A DNA stretch of 64,000 nt from Onchidella celtica. Taxonomy: Eukaryota > Mollusca > Gastropoda > Systellommatophora > Onchidiidae. Positions 43,158 to 54,140 of this stretch are shown here, piece after piece. Each line of letters opens with the position of its first letter. Position 1 is the first letter of the stretch. The stretch is taken from NCBI GenBank assembly GCA_963931925.1, contig OZ007570.1, positions 67,150,714-67,214,713 on the forward strand, read 5' to 3'. Under the pieces are notes generated by a model. The model was given only the letters and a program-made list of their open reading frames with translations, did not search any database and was not told the DNA's origin. Position numbers and translations under genes: made by a program.

Positions 43158-43499
43158 AAGCTAGCTGTTGGTACAGGGTTTGGTTTCGTACTCGCAGGTA
43201 CTTACAAAGCCATAAATAAACATTCACATCACGATACACTTAGGTGGAGGCAAATCTTCCTCTTGTGACTTTCATGAATCATAATAATCGAAAATTTTCG
43301 AAGTGTTCACAAGTATGAAGGAGGAAAAACAAAATATGTGAAAACTTATTCTGTTTGTATTTTCTCCCAATTGAAAGAAAGCCAAACTACATGACGTGCA
43401 TGGTACTACTCTATAAAGTCACCTTTAGAAATACAGTACACGGACGGATTTAGAAGTATCCAGGAGGAACAAAAAACATGTGGAAACTTAGTCAGTTCA

Positions 43500-43921
43500 T
43501 ATCGAGGGGTATTTGTCACATTGTTGCATGCGACATTTTGCCGATTTTGCGGTTTTCTCATGAAAGTGGTTCTGCCCCTCCTAATTTCATATCTATTATA
43601 TATTTTAGTAACTTGCAACGTTTGGCATGACTAACTGACCAAACTATACACTCCTCAGGCCTTCAATTTAACAGGAAGGTGACAATTGAGATAAGGAAGA
43701 TGATGGCTATAATTAAAAGTTGTTTACTTCAAGCATGTATTTAAAAAAAAAAAAAACAATGTTCATTGCTATGTAACATTTGTATTTTTGCATGTTTGTT
43801 TCGTAATAATAGTATAGTGCCGTGCATGTCATGAATAGTAATCGTATCAAGCGTTCAGTTTGGTGCGTAGTGTTCTGGTGCGCATGAGTTCTGAAGCTAG
43901 ACTGTAGTTTATTACTTTTAT

Positions 43922-44012
<91 letters not shown>

Positions 44013-44215
44013 TGGGGCACATGATTGTTTATAACGGGCAATGCCCGGTTGGTCATCTAGTAATTTATAAGTGCCATTCCAATCGGTTAAAAAAACTCTT
44101 CGAGATATGCGTTTGTGGCGTAATGTTTTATGAATTTTAGCCCTTTTGTCGTCCAAACTTCAATCCTCATTCTCTTGAAAAGGCGAAAATGCACATACAA
44201 TAAATCGGCAAATAC
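43500..44215 (+). repeat. Dispersed repeat A, copy 3, split by a Helitron
   Basis: The left part (about 43500-43591) has GCGACATTTTGCCGATTTTG and ends CTAATTTCATA. The right part (44061-44215) has TTATAAGTGCCATTCCAATC, AACTCTTCGAGATATGCG and AAGGCGAAAATGCACATACA. The other copies run through this join without a gap. Confidence 0.7.
43592..44060 (+). mobile_element. Non-autonomous Helitron, 469 bp
   Basis: The 5' end is TCTATTATATATTTTAG, preceded by A. The 3' end is CATCTAG, followed by T. A GC-rich hairpin CGGGCA-A-TGCCCG (44035-44047) lies 13 bases before the end. TC at the 5' end, hairpin plus CTRR at the 3' end, insertion between A and T and no target duplication define Helitrons. A (GA)n tract (43926-44008) fills part of the interior. 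There is no Rep/helicase, so movement would need proteins from elsewhere. Confidence 0.8.
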
Positions 44216-45067
44216 CAGACAATATTTTCTCTCAACTGACAGAAAGTAAAAGTACATGTGCATATCTGCAAGAACTACATTTAACTTGTCAACGCACAGT
44301 TCTATAATTTGATAATAATGAAGTTTGGAAATACAATGCACCTATGGAACTTCAGCAATGCTTGATTCTCCCGACAGTCACATACGACAGATGGCTACAA
44401 TCGTAAGAACATTTTAGAAACGTGAAAGAGACGGATAACATCGAAAACAACCAAACTACAAACTTAAACGGCCTAACAAGGCATACCCAAACCGCCAAGA
44501 TTCACATTCGGAAACGGCCAAATCATTTTGAATAATAAAGCATTGTTGCTGTTGAATAATGCATCCCAGTAGCCAGATTTATTTTCTAGACATAAAGAAC
44601 ATTCTGTTGCCCCCCCCCCCCCCACCCCTACCTTTACTCAAAGGAGGAACTAGGATTTCGCCCAAGATACATTCGATTTGAACGGGGGAATGGGAAGATG
44701 GGAGAGTAAGAGGATATTTATAAGCATGCCTGTTTCTGTCATAACTTCTAGAGTGTAGAATGCACTTCGACAAAAAGTACACAGAACTAATCAGTTGGCG
44801 ATTTCTTGTGATACCCGGGCCGTTTCGATATGTTTGCTTTAAAATTATTTGGCTATTTTTGGACATCACTTAAGAAATTAATAGTCTAAGCACTTTCCAC
44901 AACTGTTTACAAAAGTATAGCTCACTTAAAAACATGAAAATAATTACTGACCACCTGTCACGTTACTAGACGTTTGGAAATTCAGGACCTTTCAAAGACG
45001 AATGTTTTATATTTTCCCAGGGAACTTTCTTTACATACTATGGGCAAGGAAGAATAATCTCTTCGTT
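44216..45067. other. Flank and possible 5' region of the RING gene
   Basis: A poly-C tract lies at 44610-44622. A possible acceptor (tattttcccag, AG at 45019-45020) lies 48 bases before the chosen ATG, so a further upstream exon is possible. No promoter element is distinct. Confidence 0.4.
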
Positions 45068-48000
45068 ATGGCAGACGAAAATTCTCAAACATCGGACGAC
45101 GAATCAGATGATGCAGAACTCACTCAGAAGCGCGAGAAAATACACAGTCAGAAATCCGATGAGTCTAAATCATCTCTTCCAGAAACTGCTGACACGATAA
45201 GAGAATTTGGAAAAAATAGACAAACAGACAACCATCTCACGGAAGCTCCACAAGACACAGCTAGAGTATTTGAAAGAAATGGTCAAACGGACAACCATCT
45301 TGTGGAAGCTCCACTAGACACGGCAAGAGTATTTGGGAAAAATGGTCAAACGGACAACGATCTCGTGGAGGCTCCACAAGACACGGCAAGAGTATTTGGA
45401 AACAATGGTCAAACGGACAACCATCTCGTGGAGGCTCCACAAGACACAGCAAGAGTATTTGGAAACAATGGTCAAACGGACAACCATCTCGTGGGAGCCC
45501 TACAAGACACAGCAAGAGTATTTGGAAAAAATAGTCAAACGGACAACCATCTCGTGGAAGATTCACAAGGCACGGCAAGAGTATTTGGAAACAATGGTCA
45601 AACGGAGAACCATCTCGTGGAAGCCCCACCAGAACTTGGCAGCCAGACAGATTCGCGTGGTTTGCCATCAGGGGAAGAAATGACGGTACTTGTAAAACCA
45701 GAGCACGAAGAAAGACCAGCAGATAATTCTAGACCAAGACACGACATTTCCAATTTTAATATCCACGGAAGTGAAGGGGCCATTTCTCCGGTAGGCAATG
45801 ACCACCCGCGACTTTATTTTTCTAATCCAGTACTTGTTTCACACCAGCAAAGACGACCATCTACAATTGCTTCCAGTGGGGCGTTGGCAAGCTCTTTGTC
45901 ATCTAGAGCAAACAGCGATTCCGTTTTGCGATTGCAAAACTGTCGTTCATCAGAAACGGAAAGTACCGAAATGCATTCATTCTCCTACAGCCAATCCCAG
46001 GGTCAACCAGGAGGCCAACAAGAACATCAGATGTCTCGAGCAGAAAGTGATCCTATTTCACATGGCGACCCAGAACGTCTCCTGGATCAAGCACAAAATA
46101 ATCATTTTCCACCAGACCAGCCAGATCGTCAGATTCAGTTCGGCATTCAGGTATTTCTCAATTTTGTCACATTTTTAATCAAAATAATCATTCTTTGTAC
46201 TTTTCTGATCCTTATTTCCTAGCTAAGTACAAATAATTAGGAAAATGTGAAGCATATATGCCAACATAAGTTATAAAATCTTGACAATGAATGTTATTAA
46301 CCACAAAGACAAAGTAATTAAATTACAGGAAAGCTGAGATAGAAAAGTGTCCGTTAAATTTACTTGCAAATTGGAAGAAATTGTTTTTCACATGGTGCCC
46401 TGTTAGTCAAGACTTTTTGTATTCCTACAACACCAGGAGCAAGGAGACATAGCAGAGGATCGGGACATACAGCACTACCCACATGCCCTGCCAACTGACA
46501 TCGCCATTCATCAAAGGGAGCAAGATATTGATATTAGCTCTACAAGGAGCGAAAGTAAGAAGAGTTATCCATCCATCCATCCATCTATTCATCCACCCGT
46601 TCATCCTTCCATCCTTCCTTCCATCCATCCATCCATCCATCAGTCTATGCATTCTCTTGCCGACATAAGGACAGACAATAAATAGGCCAAAAAGTACTGA
46701 AGATTCTTGAAACCGTCCTCTAACTCAAACGATACCAACACCCAGTTATTTGAAATGTGGCACTGTATGTTTGCCAAAACTGCTAAATATTCAAGCCCTT
46801 TGTAAGGCTAAATTTGGACCAACCTATTAACACTAGACTCCCAATCCATATTATGTAAATTGATAAACCCTGCCCCCTGCACCAGCACACCTGGAGAAGT
46901 GTTTTACGGAAAGCAGGCTTGGCTCGTCTTTGAAATGTTGAAATGTTCAACACAGATTTAGGTCAATTCTTTCCGCTTAAAAGAACAGAGTTACTGCCAG
47001 TCTCGCTGTTATAGTTCAGTCATATTTCTTCGCGTCTAATTAAAAAGAAAAAGATGATACTTCAATAGGTTGGGGGGGGGGGGCAGTGCCAGATTAAGAC
47101 CTATCGAGGCCCTAAGCACTTAAAAGATTTTGATGCCCCCATGTATACTATACACCTATAAACAATGCTGAAGCGTTTTCGATTGAATATTATTATATAG
47201 GGCCGCATTAGACACACGACAATTTTTAGATACATGTAAAAATGAAGAGGAGGAGCACCCACAATTACTATTTTCTTTACTTTTCAGTGAAGTTCCTGTA
47301 ATTTTTGGAATAGTGAACCATAATGAAAATCGGATTTCAAATTTCAAAATATGTTTAAAATTTGCAGTTGCTGTGGTAACGGTGGCCATAGGCCAATTTT
47401 CAGCTAACAAAAAAAATAAAAAAAATTCTGTTCGAAATCCTATTTTCATCTCGACATGGTGAATAGGGGTTACGTCTCTGCTTTTTAGGCGTGATTTGGG
47501 AAGAGGTGTAAAACTCACACGTTGATACCACTTTCATACCAGTCCAGACATGAGGGAAGTCCAAATAATAATATTGCCCCTGGGCCAGAAACACTGTCTT
47601 GTTTTGGTAGAATTAGTTTTATTGTGTTTCACCTCATTATTTCAGCATCTGGACTAAACTCTTCAATATTATTCACATTTATATTTGGGCAGTATTCGCC
47701 GAATTCCTGATTACTAACTTTTGTATGCACGTATGTGCTTGATGCATAAACTTGGTTTAATGTACCCCGCCCTCACCCCCAAACACATACCACAAAAAGT
47801 TACATTTTGCAGCTTCCGGCATTGTTAACAAACAAACATACAAACAAAAAAGTACACACACAGTAAATTCTAAAAGAAGCTGTTTGGTCACCAGGACCCT
47901 GACCAGGCGGGGAAAAAAAATCACCAAGAAAATATCGCTAGAAAACTTTCAATACAATTCGCATATCTTTTACACGCATGTCTGCTGGTTTCTTATCAAA

Positions 48001-48277
48001 CCTTTTTTATTGACAGTCTTCGGGTTCAGTTTTTGCATGTTTATGCTCTCTGTTTCTTGTCTACGTACTATCTTCCTCATTTTATCTTTGCGTCTTGTTT
48101 TCCCCAGGCCGCTGTAGAACCTGTTTTGTTCGGAGAAGAGAGGTCGTGAATTGTCCATGCAGATGCCTTTGCCATTGTAGACAATGCTCCCAGCACATGC
48201 ATGTCTGTTCGTTATGTCAGACACCAATTGTTAACCACATTGAGGTGAAGATGGGGCCGGTTGTGAGATTTTTTTAA
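45068..48277 (+). CDS. Repeat-containing RING-finger protein, three exons
   Basis: The exons are 45068-46150, 46437-46554 and 48108-48277. Donors CAG|GTATTT and GAAA|GTAAGA and acceptors aacaccag and tccccag join in phase, giving 456 residues. ATG 45068 has G at -3 and +4. Residues 1-41 are acidic and polar ([17 protein letters not shown]). Residues 42-188 are seven 21-residue repeats ([20 protein letters not shown] type). About 190-400 is Ser/Gln-rich and looks disordered. Residues 403-444 are a [31 protein letters not shown], spaced as in IAP/Neuralized-type RINGs, with Cys at the usual His position. RING proteins of this type are usually E3 ubiquitin ligases; the substrate is unknown. No BIR domain is visible. 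Exon 3 ends in TAA. Intron 2 has an ATCC repeat and a MITE-like piece. Exon 1 might extend upstream through the acceptor at 45020. Confidence 0.62.
45191..45631 (+). repeat. 63-bp coding minisatellite, seven units
   Basis: Each unit encodes 21 residues, and the seven units differ by scattered substitutions. Third-position and conservative changes keep all units in frame, as expected for a translated tandem repeat. The reverse-strand frame over it is an artefact. Confidence 0.9.
46566..46640. repeat. (ATCC)n microsatellite in intron 2
   Basis: Interrupted ATCC repeats just downstream of the exon 2 donor of the RING gene. Confidence 0.9.
47086..47160 (+). repeat. MITE-like terminal repeat (also at 59726)
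   Basis: CAGTGCCAGATTAAGACCTA followed by CACTTAAAAGATTTTGATGC and CCCC matches 59726-59785 (CAGGGCCGGATTGAGATG, CACTTAAAAGATTTTGGTGC, CCCC). CAG-starting, GC-rich ends of this kind are common in hAT-type MITEs. The partner end was not found. Confidence 0.45.
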
Positions 48278-48349
48278 AAGCAGTAATTGCAATAATCGTG
48301 GTGAAAGAAAATAACCTATCCTTTTCAATGCAGCACATTGCGAGGCATT

Positions 48350-48925
48350 CAAGTGTAACTGCAGTTATAATGATAATAAGCATGACAAAATTAATTACAC
48401 CATTTATATAGCGCTTCATCCAGTAAACAAGCAGACCGTAAGCACTTTACATATTTATATCATTATAATCTCACACACAATACACAGGCATATTCAGGAA
48501 ACAACAAAAAATGGACATTCAGAGTGTAAAAACATGACACTGCAGCTGATGTTTAAAAGTCTTAAATTCTCAGCCTCTCTCAAAGACAGAGACAGAGAAT
48601 TCCAAATCTGAGGCCTTTGAAAAGAAAAGGATTTTTCACCCATGGTCTTACGGGACATCTTAAACTTTGTAGTGTCAGCAGATGATCTAAGATGCCGTGA
48701 TAGTACATAGAGAGTCAAAATATCAGATAAATAAATCGGGTGGTTTTTGTACATACATTTGTGACACAGGGAAGCCAGCTTATACATTATTCGTTTTTCT
48801 GTCGATAACCAGTGCAAGCTGTGCAGCAGAGGTGTCGCATGATCTTTTTTCCTTTTCTTAAGGACTAGCCGTGCTGCATTATTCTGTACTGTTTGTAGTT
48901 TATTTAATTGCATGGCAGTATGACA
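48350..48925 (-). mobile_element. 3' remnant of a CR1/L2-type LINE
   Basis: Minus-strand frame 48913-48494 reads KLQTVQNNAARLVLKKRKKD, HATPLLHSLHWLSTEKRIMY, IYLSDILTLY, SRHLRSSADT, PQIWNSLSLSLREAENLRLL, the conserved C-terminus of such LINEs. The 3' UTR includes TATAGCGCTTCATCC reversed (GCGCTATATAAA-type word). Only this tail remains; the frame is intact but lacks the polymerase. Confidence 0.85.
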
Positions 48926-49779
48926 TTTTATGAAGAGAGGAAAAAAATGAAATAACTACGCAATGTAACAACAGTAGTACTCTGTATTTCTTGTTCATCT
49001 GACCACTTTTCCTTGGCTTTTAACTCTGTGTTTCCATTCAACGGATCTGAATGTATTTGAGACAACACCGTCATTCACTGTGTTGCAAGAAAAACTTCCG
49101 AAGAAGTGAGACACTGCATATCTTCACAGAAAGGGGCCTTTGGCTGATGGCTTCTATACAGTGTATCTGGATCGGGCCATGCTTAGGCCACCAGTCTTGT
49201 GTGTACTCAGCGAAGTTTGGCAATTCGATAAAATTGTGTTACAGCTAATGCTAGAAAACCTCTCAAATAAATCAAACGCTTGGGAGAGGGACACTGCAGC
49301 CCTTCACAGAAAAAGTGTCTTCAGTGTTGTCACGAACGTGTTTTGCCTCCTCCCCCCCCCCCTCCCCCGACGTCTTTACAATGTGTAGAGAGATGGGGCC
49401 ATGCTTAGGTCATCAGTCTTGTGATGTATTCTCAGCTAGGTTTGGACAACATTGCGTTGCAACTGAACTTGATGAAAACTTGTAAAACTTGGACTGATTC
49501 ATCTCTGTGCTTGTAGTTTTTCCTGTGAATGTTAGTCAGCTGTTATGCCATTAGAATGTTAACTCTGTATATTTGTATAGAATTATTGCTGTCATTATTT
49601 TCTTAATCAGAAGCTTTATGGCTTACAAAGTGCCACTTTTTTCAAGTGCCATGTTTGATACTGTGCCTTACAGGTATTTTGAAAAAAATATGGTTATTTT
49701 TTAATCTAACGCAGTTTTCTTCCAGTTCCGTCACCGTATTATTTGTTGTTTTTTGCTTTTTTCTTTACCATTTAATTAT
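48926..49779. other. Non-coding stretch with a diverged local duplication
   Basis: Two segments share words: ATCGGGCCATGCTTAGGCCA near 49172 and GATGGGGCCATGCTTAGGTC near 49391; also GACACTGCA, CTTCACAGAAA. They mark a duplication of about 220 bp. No gene is supported. Confidence 0.5.
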
Positions 49780-50450
49780 CTATCATTTAGGCCCACTTCC
49801 ATAAAAAAAAAATAAAAAAAAATAATGAAGAATTCTACCATTTAAGTTCATTTGCCTTATAATTCAACAATTTAAATCCATTTCCATTTTAGAAAAATAA
49901 TTCCACTATTTGCATTCATTTCCTCCCAAAAATCATATTATCATTTAACTTCAAATCGAGTACTTAAATCCAGTTCAATTTCAGGACCCAAAAAAACAAA
50001 ATAAAAAAAATTTAGTAGTTACATCCAGTTCAATTTCAGGACAAAAAAAATATAAAAAGCAAACACACCATTTGGCTTCAATTCCTAAAAAAAAAAAAAA
50101 AAAGAATTTCACTATTAAGTTCATTTACATTTTAAAAAATCCACTGTTTAAGCCGATTTCCTTTAATAATAATAGTAATAATAATAATAGTAATTCCACC
50201 ATATGAGTTCATTTCCTGTAACAAAAAATATTATTTCACCAGTTCATTTCAGGGGAAAAAATGAAATAAAAAAATTCACATTGCGGTTCATTTCAAGAAG
50301 AAAATAAATTCAACTATTAAAATCCATTCCCATTAAAATAAAAATAATGATAATGATAATTAATTCCACCGCTAAAATCCATTCCCATTAAAAAAAAAGA
50401 CATTCTGTTCTAATAAAGGAAAAAAAAAATCACTATTATTTCAACGTTTC
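49780..50450 (+). repeat. Degenerate AT-rich minisatellite
   Basis: Diverged units of about 40-50 bp repeat the theme ATTCCACCATTTAAGTTCAT, then TTCC and an A-rich run. At least ten units are recognisable. Poly-A parts vary in length. Confidence 0.75.
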
Positions 50451-50861
50451 ATTCTTCTATGATTTCATGCTAGAATTTTGTTGATTCCACTTCATGAAGA
50501 ATGTTTCATCCACTCTGTTATTTATTTTTGGCCACTGGACTGTTCTTCAAATTCAGTGGTGAAATGTCATATGGGTTTGGTTTTTTTTTTATGTTTGTGA
50601 ATTATGCGTGTATTAAATCTGCTCATCAGGTACTTATCAGGGAACAGGCAACAGTACGCTGGTTTTATCATTAAGCTGCACAAGTACAAAAGGCGTAATT
50701 TTTACGGGAGAGGGGAACCAAATGTTATACTTCTGTACATATTCCTCATCTTTGGGGAGGTATCATATTGAGTCAAGTCAGACAAAGTCAGATGCTGGCA
50801 GACCACAAGTGGACACCACAAAAATTCTCATATTTTCCTAGTAAATCCCAGACGACTCTAT

Positions 50862-50962
50862 CATACTAAGACCGGCCAGACACTGTCAGCCTCTGCCATT
50901 ATTTCTTTGGTGTACATTTTGCTGGCAACATCTGTCTGTGTCTGGCCGGGCTAAGTATGGCA
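50862..50962. repeat. Small inverted-repeat element
   Basis: TCATACTAAGACCGGCCAGACAC at the left meets its near-complement GTGTCTGGCCGGGCTAAGTATG at the right (12 bp perfect, about 20 of 24 overall), with about 55 bp between them. It could be a tiny MITE or a hairpin transcript. Confidence 0.5.
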
Positions 50963-50989
50963 TCCTCATTAGTATGATATCTGCCTTAG

Positions 50990-51175
50990 TCAGATATCTC
51001 ATGTATTAAGATACCTCCCTTAGTATGATACCTCCCTAAATGATACTTAGTAAGATACCCCCCTTTGTATGATACCTCCCTCAGTAAGATCTCCTTTAGT
51101 AAGATACCTCCCTTAGTATGATACCTCCCTCAGTACGATATCTCCCTTAGTAAGGTACCTGTCTTAGTAAGATCA
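50990..51175 (+). repeat. 17-bp minisatellite
   Basis: About ten copies of TTAGTATGATACCTCCC and variants, some with TTAGTAAGATACC. An inverted single copy lies at 50755-50772. Confidence 0.88.
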
Positions 51176-51454
51176 TAATTATTATACTCGTTGGAATTAC
51201 ATGTATACTGTATAGAACTAACTGTATTGTTGTTATAACAATAACACCCAATAAAATTTCCAGCAGTACCGGCTAGGTCAGCTGACCATTTAGCTTTCCT
51301 TTAAAAAATTGTGTTTCTAAAATGGAGTAATGATTTGTTAATGTTTATTTTTCAATGAATTGTGCTTGTGGGTAAGTGTGAGTGAGTGGGTAAGTGTGCG
51401 AGCGAGGGCGAGAGAGAGTGAGAGAGAGAGTGTGTGTGTGTGTGTGTGAGAGAG

Positions 51455-51493
<39 letters not shown>

Positions 51494-51730
51494 ATTTCCA
51501 ATTATAGGCTAAAAATCTTAAGTGAAGCGTTTTGAGGGGCACCTTGTATATTATTTTGGACGGCGGCACAGAAAAAAAACAACACCGGGAAGTCTAGATT
51601 TATAATACAGATTTATTTTATGGTTTAGATAATCAGTCTATGAAGATACGGGGGGTGGAGACAGGAGGGAAAAGGGGGGGGGGCGGGCATTAGCAAATAA
51701 AAGAAAATAATACAATAAATTATAAAAAAA
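51176..51730. other. Non-coding stretch with GA/GT microsatellite
   Basis: A GA and GT run occupies 51400-51490 and a G-run 51671-51684. No gene is supported. Confidence 0.5.
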
Positions 51731-51739
51731 ATATGTCAT

Positions 51740-52330
51740 ATAATAATGGAGCTTGGGCCCAACTTTACGACCGCAAAGGCTTTTTTACTAGGCAACGTAG
51801 AGAAATGAAACTTGGCACATGTATGTAAAATTTATTAAGCCTGTACGTGTCGAGCTCATTTTTTCCTGAAACTCTTTACTCTTCCCAGAAATTCAGTTAT
51901 AATTATCAGTTATCAATTCATGATTGCGAATACGACGTGATAATGTACTTCCGTCATTTCCGCCTCTTGTCGGAAATGTAAACTAGAGTTCACGATCCAG
52001 CCACGCCAAGAAAACTTTGATAGTGATACCAGGTGATACCGATTATAGTGTTATACAGATGAGGTGAGTGCCATTCATTCATACCAAGAAAAGTGCGTAA
52101 ATATTTAGATCATTTTTTACGAACACAGTCATGCTCCCATGAAAAATGCTCGGTGCGCACTACTGTGCACTGTGTACTACTGTAATACTATCCTATCTAT
52201 CTACTGATCGCCGATTTTATGTGTATGACCCAAAGTGTCTCGACATCAATGACTTTGTGCTGATTCCTTTCGGTCTGGAGTGGTGAGCTTTGTTTTTTAC
52301 CATTCGAAGAATGGGGCAGTTACTAGTATA
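51740..52330 (-). repeat. Dispersed repeat B, inverted copy without the LINE
   Basis: This is the reverse complement of blocks from the 10.2-15.7 kb copy, in matching order: TTGGGCCCAAGCTCC end at 51750, GTACATTATCACG near 51940, TGAATGAATGGCACTCACC near 52060, and CATTCTTCGAATGG near 52300. It lacks the LINE, so it shows the empty state of the insertion, although the exact site is diverged. Confidence 0.75.
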
Positions 52331-53803
52331 TATAACAAAGGCGTATCTTCATCAAAATTACTGTTGGAAATTTTGCGTTGCGACTTGGTGAATGGATGTA
52401 CACTAATATGTTAAACTGTTATCGATGTATAATATATGAAAGTTATGATGTACATGTATTACAGTATGTATTATATTATTATAATATTTCTACTGTGATG
52501 AATTAGTATTTTCTAAAACTGAACAAAGTTTTGACTGGAATTTTCTACGGCTCCAAGGACATAAGATACCAACTCTGGTGTCCGTTGGAAACACTATGTA
52601 TGTATGAGTAATAAACATTGTATTTAATTAAATAACAGCCGTTTAGATGACGGTGAATTTAGCTTAGAATTCTGAGCAGAAGGCATTGTCATGACTAGCG
52701 CTTTTTTCTGCTTTCTGACATGATTATTTCCATATTTTGTATCGAGGAGATGACAGCTTCAAGGAAGTGGTTCGACCATAGTTGTTATGTATGTAGTCCA
52801 ACAGCCTAGAACGACATTAATAATAAGTATATCACTTGTGAGTCTCCTACTCTATTCTCGTTTACTCAAAGTTATTGCAATTAAAAAAAACAACAACATA
52901 GACAAAGCCTCAGCATCAGAAAGGGATACATACACAGCTGGGGGGACACTGAGTCAAAAAACATGTGAGTTAACGCGAATTCTTGTCATTTTTCCCGTTA
53001 ATTCACTTTTTTGTCCAAAGGGACTCTACTTCATGCATCATAACTCTTGAACTGTTGGTTGGATTCCTTTCAAACTTTGCAGCATTGTGCCTATTTGATA
53101 GAGCTAGGGAATGAACCTAAAATGGTGGGCATAGCTTGGTAAATATTAAAGTTATTTCAGTCATGCATACTAATCGGATCCCATTATTGCAAAAAAAAAC
53201 CAAAAAAAACAATATCATTATTTCAATAATTTACCATAATTTTATTTACCCACGAGGGCCCATTGTTTTAGGTTCAGTCACGAGAGCCATTTGTTCTGCC
53301 TATTTGTGCCAAGTTTCAGCTCCATTGAACCTATTGCTAATGAGTTATTCTGCTTTTACTAACACACTATTTTCATCGTTGCGGCGGCCATCTTGGATAC
53401 CTAATTTGCATAAGTTGTCTTTTTTGTATCATCGACTCAATTTGCCATACGCTTTCCATATATGGCACTAACAGTTTTTTATTACTAAAACAAACAAAAA
53501 CGCACTTCTGGGAGATGTTCTACCTTAAAGAAAATCAGGAAGAAATTGAATATAATTTATTGTATATTAATTGAATTTATTGTTCACCGTTTTAGTACAT
53601 AGATCAGAATTGTATTCACGTGAATGTAAATGGGATATTAGATCTAGATTTTGAACTAAACATGAGGCTAATTATAACTGGAAATTTAGCGTTGTCAACT
53701 CGCCTAAATCCAGGACCTCATCAATAACCTGGTCTGTCCTCGGACAGAAAAGTAGTTATAGATCTAGAACCAGTTCGAAATTTAGACTAGTACTTCAAAT
53801 AAA
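52331..53803. other. Non-coding stretch
   Basis: No gene is supported. GCGGCGGCCATCTTGG (53382-53397) matches a YY1-type motif and is followed by an ATTTGCAT octamer-like word at 53405-53412; both may be chance or part of a dispersed repeat. Confidence 0.35.
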
Positions 53804-54063
53804 ATGAACATCTCTTTAGTAATGTTTTTACTACTGTTATTATCGGGTGACGTGGAGCTCAGCTCAACCCTGGACCCCAGACCAGATTCCCCCCTTGCCC
53901 CGTTTGCCTTAAAAAATGCACCTGGAAAACGAGGGCCATTGCATGTGATAGTTGTGACCGCTGGTACCACATCGTCTGTATGGGAATAAACTCAGTAATG
54001 TATGAAGCACTAGGCAACAGCAGTGCCGCATGGGAATGTGTCCAGTGGCATGCCAAATTTTAG
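53804..54063 (+). pseudogene. LINE ORF1: 2A-like sequence (broken) and PHD finger
   Basis: ATG 53804 opens a hydrophobic leader (SLVMFLLLLLSGDVEL). A 5-bp tandem duplication AGCTC (53861-53865) splits this from codons for NPGP at 53866-53877, the usual ending of 2A-like sequences, and shifts the frame. In the second frame (to TAG 54061-54063) lies a PHD finger: CPVC at 53896, ACDSCDRWYHIVC, then WECVQWH, where the last expected Cys is Trp. 2A-like ribosome-skipping leaders are known at the N-terminus of some invertebrate LINE proteins. PHD fingers in LINE ORF1 may aid chromatin binding. Confidence 0.7.
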
Positions 54064-54140
54064 TTCCAGCTTGTTCACTGATTTTCAATTAAACTTAGAA
54101 GTAGATAAAATCCCACAATAGTTTTGATATCTTACAACAT

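Larger units (their letters stand above)
36202..43238 (-). mobile_element. Ty3/Gypsy LTR retrotransposon (inactive, interrupted)
   Basis: The element reads right to left: 5' LTR (43238-40813, split by an RTE LINE), gag, protease, reverse transcriptase, RNase H, integrase, 3' LTR (36396-36202). A polypurine tract AAAGGGGGGAGA abuts the 3' LTR. A primer-binding site starting TGGTGTCAGAG follows the 5' LTR. Domain order is that of Ty3/Gypsy, and the sequence resembles the Mag-like group seen in invertebrates. There is no envelope frame. The 5-bp flanks (accaa and cttag) do not match, so ends may be altered or recombined. The lesions listed under its genes show it is dead. Confidence 0.9.
40813..43238 (-). 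repeat. 5' LTR of the Gypsy element, split by an RTE LINE
   Basis: The two LTR parts 40813-40926 and 43158-43238 join without loss at CCAACT|AAGCTAG to match the intact LTR at 36202-36396. The 2231-bp insertion in between is the RTE element. The LTR itself is 195 bp. Confidence 0.88.

Noticed and set aside
44087-44869. Minus-strand frames near the Helitron and poly-C tract
   Set aside because: They overlap dispersed repeat A or low-complexity sequence and have no domain.
53690-53727. A second NPGP-like word (RLNPGPH) about 150 bp before the 2A-like leader
   Set aside because: The frame (GNLALSTRLNPGPHQ) stops at once and lacks the D-x-E-x-NPGP pattern, so it is probably chance.
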